Shown one piece after another: positions 44,296-54,448 of a stretch of DNA of 64,000 nt. Below the pieces are notes generated by a model that saw nothing but the letters and a program-made list of their open reading frames with translations, was not told where the DNA came from and did no database searches. How positions within the stretch are numbered: the first letter of the stretch is position 1; each line of letters begins with the position of its first letter. This DNA comes from Podospora comata. Lineage: Eukaryota > Ascomycota > Sordariomycetes > Sordariales > Podosporaceae. Both the position numbers and the translations under genes were made by a program. The stretch lies in assembly GCA_017354895.1 (NCBI GenBank), contig CP071495.1, positions 1,967,001-2,031,000 of the forward strand, given 5' to 3'.

Positions 44296-44800
44296 TTATT
44301 TGGTCTTAGCCTTGACCTCTTCCTCGGCTTGAGCCTCCTCCTTGGCCTTGGCCTCCTGGTGCAGGAACCCTTTGAGTCCTGAAGAAACAGTCAGCTTATA
44401 TGGAATCGCCCCTGAGCAGAATTTCCTTACTTGATGCGCAGGTAGGGCAGACATAATGCATACGCTTCATCCCACCACACGCCGGGCAGACGCAAAGCGC
44501 CGTTACGTCCTTGATAGCCTTGCCGGCCATTTGTCTGTGTCTCTTCTTCATGTGCGATGTCTTCTTCTTTGGTACGGCCTTGAGAATACCCTCCCAAATC
44601 CCCTCCAACACTTCTGGTAATGATGGAAGACCGAGCGAGATGCCTACTGGGATGGCGATGTTGAGGTTGGGAAACAGGGGGAGCGAGAGTTGTCGTACAA
44701 GAACCTGGGCCCTTGATGCCGAGAAGACTGTTGGTGGGAGGAGTCTGGGGAGGAAAGAGGCCGAGGAAGCCATCCTCATCGCTGGTGCCGCCATTGCCAT
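44296..44800 (-). CDS. mrpl32: Mitochondrial large-subunit ribosomal protein bL32m
   Basis: Two exons, 44800-44431 and 44378-44296, are joined over a 52-nt intron in phase 1 and give 150 aa. Residues 1-40 are a mitochondrial presequence rich in Ala, Met, Arg and Ser with no acidic residues. After the presequence the bL32 core reads AVPKKKTSHMKKRHRQMAGK and then CVCPACGGMKRMHYVCPTC, two CxxC pairs that form the zinc ribbon of bL32 proteins. The tail is a short Lys/Glu-rich helix ending EEVKAKTK. Yeast Mrpl32 is matured by the m-AAA protease, and the long presequence fits that. The gene is divergent from the septin gene. Confidence 0.92.
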
Positions 44801-45466
44801 TTTTGCTTGGTGATATTCTTGAATTTCGAACTCGATTGTACCGCCAAAGTAACTCGTCTGAAATCGACCAATGCCTTCCTTTCCCTCTCAATATTCCGGT
44901 ATGTCCTCCTCTCGTGGCTGTACCGTGGCGGTGTGGATGACGCTGTCGGGTCGGTCTCGGTCGTCGACCCAAAAAATATTGTCGGCCGGTGCTCTTCACG
45001 ATGGATTGTCCCACCACTTCAATCCACTCGAGACATTGAAAAAGAATGGGCCGGGATGGCACGGTCCATCTCCTGCTTCTGAGCTGCCACTGCAGCGCTG
45101 GAGAATGCGCTAAGACCCTCTAAACCCAATTGAGGTTGTGCCTGGGGCAGCAGCTCCACCAGGCCAATCAGGTGCCGGCTATGACCCGTCCCCCTTTCCC
45201 CAGCTGGCGAGCGACCCCTTGGACGGAAATTATTGTTTGGCACACGCTGCCGGCAGGAAAGGTCTACGGTGCTACCACGAAAATCCCCCAACCATTCGAA
45301 ACCTCAACCCGACAGCAACTCTCGTCGATACACTCCATCTTCACCTCTCCATAATCCCCCGTGAGCGCCTCTATTTTCCGGTGCTTTGCCCCTGTCTGCT
45401 TTTTGGAATAGCTCCATAGCGTGTCTCCCGTCTCCCGTCTTCAGCCAGTTATAACCTACCGCCACA
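44801..45466. other. Divergent promoter region, mrpl32/septin
   Basis: 666 bp with no independent coding content. It ends in a C/T-rich leader (CTCCCGTCTCCCGTCTTC) ahead of the septin start codon. Confidence 0.45.
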
Positions 45467-46617
45467 ATGGCCGCCATGCCTGCTGCCACCATCTACCCCC
45501 AGAGCCACGTCGGTTTCGACAGCATCACGTCCCAGATCGAGCGCAAGTTGCTCAAGCGTGGCTTCCAGTTCAACGTCATCTGCGTCGGTCAGTCTGCTTC
45601 TCCCAACTAACACTTTCCATTCTCCACTCCTCCCGTTCGCGAGCTGGGATTGACGTGTCTCGTGCAATGCAGGCCAGACGGGTCTCGGCAAGTCGACCTT
45701 GATCAACACCATCTTCGCCTCGCACCTCATCGAGTCCAAGGGCAGGCTGCTCCCTGACGAGACCATTCGCTCCACCACCGAGATCCAGTCCGTTTCGCAC
45801 ATCATTGAGGAGAACGGCGTCCGCCTCAGACTCAACATTGTCGATACCCCCGGCTATGGCGACCTCATCAACAACGACAGGTGCTGGGACCCTATCGTCA
45901 AGTACATCAAGGACCAGCACTCGGCCTACCTCCGCAAGGAACTCACTGCCCAGCGTGAGCGCTACATTCAGGACACGCGCATCCACTGCTGCTTGTTCTT
46001 CATCCAGCCATCGGGTCACTCCCTTAAGCCCATCGATATTGTCGTGCTCAAGAAGCTCTCTGATGTTGTCAACGTCGTCCCCGTCATCGCCAAGTCCGAT
46101 TCCCTGACTTTGGAGGAGCGCATGGCTTTCAAGGAGCGCATCAAGGAGGAGTTTGCTTTCCACAACCTCAAGATGTACCCCTATGATAACGAGGAATTTG
46201 ACGACGAGGAGCGTGCTGTCAACAGCCAGATTAAGGTGAGTTAATAATTTTGGGTCACTATTAGGTCTTGGCTAACATGATTTTCAGAGCTTGATTCCTT
46301 TCGCCGTCGTCGGTTCCGAGAAGTCAATCATCGTCAACAACAAGCAAGTCCGCGGCCGCCAGAACCGGTGGGGAGTGATCAACGTTGAGGACGAGACCCA
46401 CTGCGAGTTTGTCTACCTCCGAAATTTCCTCCTCCGCACCCACCTCCAGGACCTCATCGAGACGACATCTCAAATTCACTACGAGACCTTCCGCGCCAAG
46501 CAGCTCTTGGCCCTCAAGGACCCCAGCGCCCAGGGCCACGGCAGCAGACCCATCAGCCCGGCTGCTGACCGCGAGATGAGCCGCAGCTCGCAAAGAATGA
46601 CCATGAACGGCTACTAA
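45467..46617 (+). CDS. cdc10: Septin, Cdc10 type
   Basis: Three exons, 45467-45587, 45673-46235 and 46288-46617, give 337 aa, with introns of 85 nt (GTCAGT donor) and 52 nt. The first intron splits the P-loop codon, and joining gives GQTGLGKS at 41-48. The other GTPase motifs follow: DTPG at 98-101 and AKSD at 180-183. The septin-unique element is seen as WGVINVEDETHCEFVYLRNF, followed by LRTHLQDLIETT. The product ends about 30 residues after the septin core, in a Ser/Arg tail, with no coiled coil. Lack of a C-terminal coiled coil is the hallmark of Cdc10-class septins. It should be the central subunit of septin filaments at septation sites. Confidence 0.93.
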
Positions 46618-47376
46618 GACAACCGAGCCCCTAATCACGCATACACACACACACACTTACACTTATAGTAGTGTTTATTCGTCGCCTACAACATATGACC
46701 ATGACAGACCTTTTGATATCCCGGCAGAAGCAGTGCAGTGCCACCAGAAACGCAGAAAAAGCTCTTACAACATCGAAACGAGAACGGGGGGACGGAGCAG
46801 CGAGGGTTGTGGGGAGGGAAAATAGCGAGGCGCATATGTGATTGCGGTTTGGCCGTCTGGTGTTTTATGTCGTCTTGTTGACAGTTATTCCGGTGGACTG
46901 GACTCTTCTTATTATCCTATTTTCTTTTTATTATCCGAAGCTCTTTCGCATCTTTGCAACTTTTTTTTCCTTTTCTTCTTTTAATTACCCCGGGCCCTCC
47001 ACAAATTAATAGAGAGCTAGTTTCGATACCTGACGGAGAATACAGATGAGATGTTATGAATGTGTATTTGAAACCGGACTGTCTTGAGTTGATGATCGGT
47101 GTCCGTTGTCCGTTTGAACTGGCCATCAAGAGTCCGGCTGTTGGTGGGTTGGTTGTAGCTGGGTTAGGGTTTATAGCTCCAACCGCCACTGACGCGTGTA
47201 GACGCGACCAATTACTGCGGACCAAGAACTTAAAAATCGACAACTCACTTCTGAGAATGTAGCTTGCCATCAACTAGTTTTCAATCATTAATGAAGTCTG
47301 GAGTTTTTGTTCCTTTTTGTTGATACCCTCCAACGTGTCTCTTTTTTTCTTTTTTCTTGTCTCACTCCTTCCAACA
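46618..47376. other. Intergenic with (AC)7 microsatellite
   Basis: No recognisable gene. An (AC)7 tract sits at 46643-46656, just after the septin stop. The right part is pyrimidine-rich, leading to the next start codon. Confidence 0.45.
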
Positions 47377-48741
47377 ATGCCACCACCCAAAAAGGTTGAC
47401 AAAGGGATCGTTTCCCTCGACCGGGAAACTCCCATTCAGGAGGAGGTCAAACCGCTGATAGAAGACATCCTGAGGACAAAGTACTGCGTTCAGGGGTCGG
47501 TGTTTCTTGTGGAGGGGATCGACACGGTGAGGGTGGTTGGTGGGGCGGGGAAGATGGTGAGGTTGCTGTTGGGGGATGGGAAGCTGGTGATTCAGGGGTT
47601 TGTGAAGGGGGTTATGCACTGGGTTGTGGAGGGGGGGAAGGTTTTTGAGGGGGGTTATGTCAGGTTGGATAAGTTTGAGGTGGCTGAGATCGAGGGGGAG
47701 AGGGTGTTGGTGATTGGGGATTTGAGGATTGTGGGGTGGGATGAGGGGTATTTGGGGGTTTTGAGGGGGGAGGGCAGAGAGGTTAAGGATGTCGGGGGCT
47801 TGAGGGAGGGGGGAACGGGGGGGGAAAGGTTGTTTGGGTTGGAGAGGAGGGTTAGGGAGATGGAGGTTAGGAGGGAGAGGGAGAGGGAGAAGGAGGAGGA
47901 GGAGAGGAGGAGGGAGGAGGGGAGCAGAAAGGAGCTGGAGGCTGAGGTTGTTGAGCGGGAAAAGCAGGCTGTTGAGCGGGAGTGGAAAGAAGAGGCGAAG
48001 AAGGAGGAGGAAGATGAGGGTTGCATCTCTGAGTCGGACTATGATGATGATGGTTTTGAACAGATGGTGATATCGACCGAGAGGGCTACCCAGAGGAGGG
48101 TCATGGCTGCCACATACACCGGCACAAGCGTCAATAACACCACGACACCACAGCGACCACCGGTGTTCAAGCAGCAATCGATTCAACATTCACAAGTCCT
48201 GTTGCCTCCTCCCTCTCGCCAGATATTAACTCCTAGAACACCTCAGCCTCGGCCGCCTATCAAACCCCAGGAAAACACCACACCGAAACCGCTTCCCTGG
48301 TATGCCAACGATCCGACTCAACCCCTAAAGCTCACACCCCTCAGCCAAATCCCATATTTACCCTACAAACAAAACTGGATGGTCAACGTTCTCGTTGTTG
48401 TCACCCAACTCGGAGAAACGGAATCGTGTCCGTATCCTCCCTTTGTTCAAAGGCAGGCTAGGGTCATTGATCAGAGTACACCACATAGGCACATCCACTT
48501 GACAGTATTCTTGGAGCCAGCCGGGTTTGAGCCGAAGCTAGGCGAGGTCTACCTTTTGCTGGGTGTCAAGAATCACAAGTTTGATGGGGGTAGCTTAAAG
48601 AAGTATGCGAGTGACAAGCCCAAGGGGGGTGGGAGGTGGTGGGTGGAGGGACGAGGGTTGGGGTGGTGTAAGGGGATGGTGAAGGAGTTGGAGATCTGGT
48701 GGGCTCAGCAACAGGGGGATGTTGTTGGTGAGGAGGGCTGA
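47377..48741 (+). CDS. Protein with two OB-fold-like parts, possible ssDNA binder
   Basis: One exon, 454 aa from the Met at 47377 (MPPPKKVDK). An in-frame Met at 47317 would add a hydrophobic leader that looks like T-rich 5' UTR. Residues 15-140 have the strand pattern of an RPA-like OB fold: VFLVEGIDTVRVVGGAGKMV, RLLLGDGKLVIQGFVKG, EGGYVRLDKFEVAEI, GERVLVIGDLRIVG. A basic and acidic helical linker (about 170-225) follows, then a Pro/Thr/Gln-rich spacer. The last 130 residues have a second OB-like pattern: NWMVNVLVVVTQLGE, HRHIHLTVFLEPAGF, GEVYLLLGVKNHKFDGGS, LKKYASDKPK. This recalls telomere or replication OB proteins, but no named family is certain. The plus strand is extremely G-rich over 47.5-47.9 kb. 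Confidence 0.6.
   Translation: MPPPKKVDKGIVSLDRETPIQEEVKPLIEDILRTKYCVQGSVFLVEGIDTVRVVGGAGKMVRLLLGDGKLVIQGFVKGVMHWVVEGGKVFEGGYVRLDKFEVAEIEGERVLVIGDLRIVGWDEGYLGVLRGEGREVKDVGGLREGGTGGERLFGLERRVREMEVRREREREKEEEERRREEGSRKELEAEVVEREKQAVEREWKEEAKKEEEDEGCISESDYDDDGFEQMVISTERATQRRVMAATYTGTSVNNTTTPQRPPVFKQQSIQHSQVLLPPPSRQILTPRTPQPRPPIKPQENTTPKPLPWYANDPTQPLKLTPLSQIPYLPYKQNWMVNVLVVVTQLGETESCPYPPFVQRQARVIDQSTPHRHIHLTVFLEPAGFEPKLGEVYLLLGVKNHKFDGGSLKKYASDKPKGGGRWWVEGRGLGWCKGMVKELEIWWAQQQGDVVGEEG
47794..47824 (+). other. G-quadruplex-forming motif within OB-like gene
   Basis: Four G runs of 5, 3, 6 and 8 bases are separated by loops CTTGA, A and AAC. Another run of six G plus GGG lies just upstream at 47765-47774. 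The motif is on the coding strand, so it would also exist in the mRNA. Confidence 0.7.
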
Positions 48742-49348
48742 AGATGCCCGGGGAATGGAGTTCAGTTGCGAATCGTTCATTCTCCAGCAAGGGAAAGTTC
48801 GGCGGTTCCCACCATTTCCACAATGGGTCTTAAGGCAGCGACATCCACTCTTTAAGGACTCCCAATCTTCAATAAGATCAAAGGTGTTCTTCATCCACAT
48901 CAATCATCAAATCCTCAAAAGAACGGAAGAACAGCTTGGAATCGTGAGGGCTCACGTGACCACGCCCCAGTTTCGTGAACAAGGAGTGGTGCGCCAAACG
49001 ACAAATGACTGGCTGGGAAGGCGCCTTCCCAGCCCCCCCTCCACAGAGCCTCCCGTCTCCTGCCTCAAGAGCTGCAAAGCAGCCAATTCAACACAAACGA
49101 CGAAAACGCACAAAATTACTCCGACTTTTTCGCTCAAGACCACAGTCACTGGTATTTTACGATTTTGCGACGATAGCGATAACCAGAATACACATCTGTT
49201 GCACCTACTATCGCCAAATTCACCCAAGACATCCCTCCCGCTGACGTCACTCACCGACCTCTTCTCACTCACCTTGACCCAACCACACCACACCTATCTT
49301 CTCAGCTTTCTCACGACTCTCTCATCACCCCAAATAAAAACAGCAACC
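48742..49348. other. Intergenic, no supported gene
   Basis: The long plus-strand frame that crosses this stretch joins the following gene only by chance read-through upstream of its start codon, and its upstream part has no recognisable content. Confidence 0.4.
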
Positions 49349-49938
49349 ATGCCACCCCGCCGCTCCACCCGAGCGACAACCAAGGCCGCCAGCCAATCCA
49401 AGCTGAACTTCTCCAACAAAGTCACCAAACCGCTCCCCTCCCGCCCCAATCAAAAAGACAAGGCTGTCAAGCTTGAGGAAGCCATCACAAGAACAGCCAC
49501 CCCCTCCCCTCCCCCGTCCTCTGAGCCAGCTCCTGAACAAGAACTTTCGCCGGCAGAGGTCAACGCGGCAAAGGTTTCGCAGGCGGCGATTAATCGTTAC
49601 TGGAAGAGGATTGAAGACTCGAGGCTGGCGAAGGAAGTTCACAAGAAGCATGGGACTGGGTTGGGGACGGGGGAGAAGGTTTTGAGGTATTTTGACGTTA
49701 GCAGTCAGTTTGGGGTAAGTTTTCGGAAATTATCTAAGGGAAAGGGATGGGTGCTGACGAGGTGATAATATAGCCATGTGTGGGGATTACACGACTTGAG
49801 AGGTGGCAGAGGGCGGAGAGGCTGGGGCTCAACCCGCCGATTGAGGTGCTGGCGGTGATTGTCAAGGAGGGGAGGGGGGAGGAGAAAGCGCATTTGGATC
49901 AGTTGTTGAGTAGTACTGCGATTGGGGAGAGGGAGTAA
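49349..49938 (+). CDS. POLD4: DNA polymerase delta subunit 4 (Cdm1/POLD4)
   Basis: Two exons, 49349-49714 and 49774-49938, give 176 aa, joined over a 59-nt intron (GTAAGT...TAG) in phase 0. The basic N-terminus (MPPRRSTRATTKAASQSKLN) contains QSKLNF, which is close to a PIP-box-like PCNA-binding motif (QxxLxxF). The conserved C-terminal domain reads VLRYFDVSSQFGPCVGITRL, ERWQRAERLGLNPPIEVLAV, which is diagnostic for the small POLD4/Cdm1 subunit. It stabilises and tunes the replicative polymerase delta in the nucleus. Length is typical for fungal members. Confidence 0.9.
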
Positions 49939-50264
49939 ATTCCAACAGGAGGAGGGGGGAGTGGAATATGCGAAATGACATGGAGTTTTGGAGTTGGGGA
50001 ACTGCTTTCGGGGGAAGGGGATCACAACAGGGAAACAAGGGCAGGATTTGGAAGGGGGATGTTATCAGGAGAGGAGAATTTGTGCCCACATAATCGAGTT
50101 GCTACACATCCTTGCTGGATATGCACCTTGCTGATTACATGTACTTTTTACATAGCTTGACATCACAGATACAGGTCATCGCAAACAGAACGAGCAACAT
50201 AATTTCGCTCTACTCTATATTCTATCAACGCCTGGGGCGCTCTCCTTTGGTCTATGAAAAGTTT
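49939..50264. other. Convergent intergenic region
   Basis: About 330 bp between two converging genes. No other feature is seen. Confidence 0.4.
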
Positions 50265-51454
50265 TTAATACCAGATACTCCTCGTCCGATGATGCGGCGC
50301 CCTCTCCCTCCCCTCGTCCTCCGTCTCCTTGATGGTATCATAGAGGAAGAAATCAATCAAAATCGCATTCACCCTCGCCCCTGGATTTTCTCTCAATATC
50401 TCCCTCCGTATCAACTCCACACACCAGATACTGCACGCCCGGAGCTGGATCTCCCAGTTGCTACCCGAGGGGATGTCACGTTTGAGCTGCACGGCGGTTT
50501 CGAGGGGTGGGCTGTACTGGATGCAGCCGAGCTGGTTGAGCATCTGCGGGATGCGGTAGTCGGCAAACATGGTTATCTTGTCAATGTCGTAAAATTTGCC
50601 GTAGGGGCCTTGGCCCTCGAAGCAAGCCCAAAGATCGGCGACGAGGATCTGGGCGCGTTTGAGGAGGCGGATGGGTTTCTTGCGGGGGAAGGAAGGGGGG
50701 GAGTGGGTGTCGTTGAAGCAGGAAAAGTTGGAGGCGAGGGTGTTGACCAGGCGAGCGGCGGAGTTGTTGGAGGAGGTTACGAGGTGGAGGGGGTGGCAGG
50801 AGAATTTCTCGTAGAGGATCTGGCCGGCTTCACGGAGACAGGAGAGACGGGCGGCGAGGAGGGGCATTTCTTCCGAGGTGGCGGAGCGGAAGACGTGTTT
50901 GAGGGTGGAGAGGGTGAGTTCTTCTTCGTTTTGCCAGAAGTGAGGGTCTGTTATGGGGATGCCTGGGGTGGATGGTGTTAGTCTCGTGGTGTAGTGGTAT
51001 ATGTGTAAGAGAGAGATGGAAAAGACATACCCTCCTCCAACGCCCTTTGTAAAGCAGCCACCAAACTCCAATACCCTGTCCATCTCCTCCCCTTGTACTC
51101 GATGGAAAACCTCTCTTCTTCACTCCTCTCACTCCAAAAACAAAAGTTCAAAAGATCCATGGTGAAGATAAAGGCCACCACATCCTCTGGCTTGTCACCC
51201 TTTGATGGGTGAGGGTGAAGCTCGTGTGCCGCCCAGGTGGCCGGTGAGTAAGACTTTGCTTGCATCTGAGAGTAGATGGCTCTGGCGGCGTTTTTGCATG
51301 ACCGCATGTCGAGGGCTACGTCGATGGAGTTGTTGTAGACATATTCGGCTGATTCGAGGACGCCCGTGTCAGGCTCAGCGGCGACTTGTGGTTTCCCGGC
51401 GATGTGTTGGCGGAGGAGCTCGAGGAGTTCAAGATCTGGTTCGGAGTCTGACAT
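50265..51454 (-). CDS. qng1: Queuosine salvage protein (DUF2419/QNG1 type)
   Basis: Two exons, 51454-51031 and 50962-50265, give 373 aa, joined over a 68-nt intron in phase 1. Family landmarks are SAEYVYNNSIDVALD near the start, FIFTMDLLNFCFWSE, then WTGYWSLVAALQRALEEGIP at the exon junction, then PLLAARLSCLREAGQILYEK, and KITMFADYRIPQMLNQLGC, where the conserved Asp of the active site lies. These fit the queuosine-nucleotide N-glycosylase that frees the queuine base so that it can be placed into tRNA. Fungi are not known to make queuosine and salvage it, so the enzyme is expected to work on dietary queuosine. It is cytosolic, as no targeting signal is seen. Confidence 0.88.
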
Positions 51455-52341
51455 TTTTTTCGGGTTTCTATTTGTCAGTTGGTATTTTTGCGAGTTTGGT
51501 CTTTTAGATGAGAAATTTTCCTATGAGATTTTGACTCTCCAGATCGCAAAACAAAAATAAAAGGGTGTCTGTTGGGATATATGACTGGAAGTGAGTGAGT
51601 GGTTGATGTGGATTAAGCGGTCAATTGAGGATGAAAATCAGATAAGTGGGACTGTGCAGTCAAGCATAAAGTCTGGGCGGGCTGAAGGGGCTTTTGATCA
51701 CGACGAGAACAACTGGAATCATAAGATATTAGGAAAAGAAGAGGTTTGAGAAGTATTTTGATGTGGTATATAAACTGGAAAGCCTTTTTTTCATGGCGAT
51801 ACCGAGATTTGCCGTGACAGCATGTTTCAATATTTGTTTGGAGGTTGAAGCTCGGATAAGATGAGGCTGATAATCTGTAATAGGCGCATCTTGAAGGCTT
51901 GTTCCCGTCGAAAGACAAGGCAGAAGAGATATTCCTTTTCAAGTAATAAGCTTGAGGGGTCTGGTTTCAAGCGAAGGCAAAGAAAGCTCCATCGTAGAGT
52001 CATCTTCACTTGAGGTTAGTTTTAAAAGAAGCCTGAAATAGAAGTCGAAAAAAGTAGCGAGGTGAAAGAGCGATGAGCTCAGTGTAAGAGCAACACAGGT
52101 GCGCCTGGCAGGCAGGGCGGCCAATGGGGGACATCTCCAGGAAGCCGAGTGGGGCCCTGCAGTGCGCCATGACCTACACCAATGATGCCCGTCGCGTTCC
52201 CTGCCTTTCAAATCGCAGCAATTCGAAGCGCTCTTCCCGAAAGCACTTCCCAAACACACAAACCCGGCAATAGCTGTCGCCCACACATTACAACTCTACC
52301 GAGTAAGACGCAAGGTTTGGCGGAATCCGCTTTTGCCCACC
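51455..52341. other. Divergent promoter region, qng1/uba2
   Basis: About 890 bp. The short minus-strand frames at 51.6-52.3 kb have no recognisable content. Expected to hold the promoters of both genes. Confidence 0.4.
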
Positions 52342-54412
52342 ATGTCGTCAGACCCCGAATTCGACGGCGTGTCACCGCTGACCGAAGCTAAGAAGTCGCG
52401 GGTGCTCATGGTTGGCGCTGGGGGCATCGGATGCGAATTGCTCAAGAACCTCGTCTTGACCGGCTTTGGAGAGACGCACATCGTCGACCTCGACACAATC
52501 GACCTTAGCAACCTGAATCGACAGTTTCTCTTTCGACAGGAACACATCAAGAAGTCGAAAGCGCTGGTAATTGCACCGCAACTGCCCCAGTCGCAACGGT
52601 CCGTGAAATCGCAAGGCTGACGTGCATGGTGTTTCTAGGTCGCCACAGAGGCTGCGCAAAAGTTCAACCCGAACGTCAAGATCGTCCCATACCATGCGAA
52701 CATCAAGGACCCTCAGTTCAACATTGAGTGGTTTAGCAGCTTTAGGATAGTTTTCAACGCCCTCGACAACTTGGAGGCCCGACGACATGTGAACAAGATG
52801 TGCTTGGCGGCCGATGTGCCACTGATTGAGAGCGGCACCACCGGGTTCAATGGCCAGGTTCAGGTCATCAAGAAGGGCGTGACGGCCTGCTATGACTGCA
52901 CAGCCAAGGAAACACCGAAATCGTTCCCAGTTTGCACGATTCGCAGCACACCGAGCCAGCCGATCCACTGCATCGTCTGGGGTAAGAGCTACCTCCTAAA
53001 CGAAATCTTTGGCACAAGCGAGGACGAGTCCGCCTTCGATCACACCACCGATGCTGATAATGCGAAGGAGATTGAAGAGCTGAAGAGGGAGTCGGAGGCA
53101 CTGCGGAGTATTCGACAGTCAGTCGGCACACCAGAGTTCAGCGAAGCTCTCTTCCAGAAAGTGTTTAACACAGATATTGTCCGGTTGAGGTCGATGGAAG
53201 ACATGTGGAAGAGCAGGAAGCCACCCGAGCCACTCGACTACAAGGCCCTGATGGAGAAGGCGTCTACCCTTGACAAGGAAGCCGTGGTCGAAGACCAACA
53301 AAAGGTTTGGACGCTGGAAGAGAATTTGATTGTCTTTAACGACAGTCTCGATCGGCTCAGCAAGCGCGTAATGGAAAGCAAAGCTGCCGGCCAAGATGCT
53401 GTCATAACTTTCGACAAGGACGACGAGGACACCCTCGACTTTGTCGCTGCCAGTGCCAATATTCGATCGACACTCTTCGGCATCGACCGGAAATCAAAGT
53501 TCGACATCAAGCAAATGGCGGGTAATATCATTCCTGCCATCGCCACCACCAATGCCATTGTGGCTGGCCTCTGTGTTTTGGAGGCGTTCAAAGTCCTCAA
53601 GGGCCAGTACAGCCAGGCGAAGGAAATCTTCCTCACTCCTTTTGCTACCCAAAGACTGCTCGGATCCGACAAGTCGCGAGAGCCAAATCCCGCCTGCCCG
53701 GTCTGCAGCTCGTTCCAGATACGGTCGCTGGTAGACTTTTCCAAGGCTACGCTCAATGACTTTGTGGAGGACTTTGTCAAAGAGGAGCTTGGCTATGGGG
53801 AGAAGGAGTTTGCTATCAGCACGGAGGTGGGAATCATCTATGATCCTGATGAAACGGATAATTTGGAGAAGAAGTTGTCCGAGCTTGGTATGTTTTCCTG
53901 CTTCGTTATTCATGAAGGCTTTACAGGGTATTTCTAACAGTATTGTACACAGGCATCAAATCTGACTCCTTCTTAACCATTACCGACGAGGATGACGAGC
54001 TCGTCAATGTGGTTGTCGCCCTTTCAGAATCGTACGTCTCGGTTATTTATTTCCCTCACCAGACCAGTTGACTGACATTCCTTACAGGAAAGAGCCCCTC
54101 GAGGATAAACCCGTCAAGGGGATTTTCTCCTCTGAGAAGAAGATCGAGATCCCAGCCAAGCCTAAGCAGCCGGCTACGGAAACCAACGGTGCTGCCAGCG
54201 ATGGTCCCCCGCTTGTGGTCTCCCTCACGAAGCCTACTGACGGTGTCACGCCCGCTAAGCGCTCTCACCCCGATAGTGAAGAGGGGATTGCGAAGAAGGT
54301 CAAGACGATCGCTGGTGGTGCTGATGAGGAAGGCGATATCGTCATAGTGGACGATGCGCCTTTGGACGCTGGTGGTAGTAGTAGTGGGGGGGCGATTGTC
54401 ATTGATGATTAA
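52342..54412 (+). CDS. uba2: SUMO-activating enzyme catalytic subunit Uba2
   Basis: Four exons, 52342-52566, 52639-53887, 53953-54031 and 54088-54412, give 625 aa. Introns are 72, 65 and 56 nt. The ATP-binding loop GAGGIG lies at 25-30, then the [18 protein letters not shown] adenylation motif, the catalytic Cys174 in [11 protein letters not shown], and two zinc CxxC pairs, CYDC at 159-162 and CPVC at 428-431. The ubiquitin-like fold is near 470-520. The tail is disordered and acidic and contains [17 protein letters not shown], which fits a nuclear localisation signal, and it ends DIVIVDDAP and AIVIDD, hydrophobic-acidic motifs that look like SUMO-interacting motifs. With Aos1 it charges SUMO for transfer to Ubc9. 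Confidence 0.94.
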
Positions 54413-54448
54413 TTCTTCCGACTCTTTGAAATATCGAGAGAGGTGAGT
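54413..54448. other. 36-bp gap between two stop codons
   Basis: The uba2 stop and the reductase stop (opposite strand) are only 36 bp apart, so their 3' UTRs must overlap as antisense RNA. No element is seen in the gap itself. Confidence 0.7.

Noticed and set aside
47362-48189. 275-codon minus-strand frame rich in Pro and Leu
   Set aside because: It results from the extreme G-rich plus strand; C-rich codons avoid stops. The plus-strand frame has structured domains.
50985-51006. tRNA-like text (GTCTCGTGGTGTAGTGGTAT)
   Set aside because: Only a D-arm resemblance; no acceptor, anticodon or T-arm pairing. It lies in the qng1 intron.
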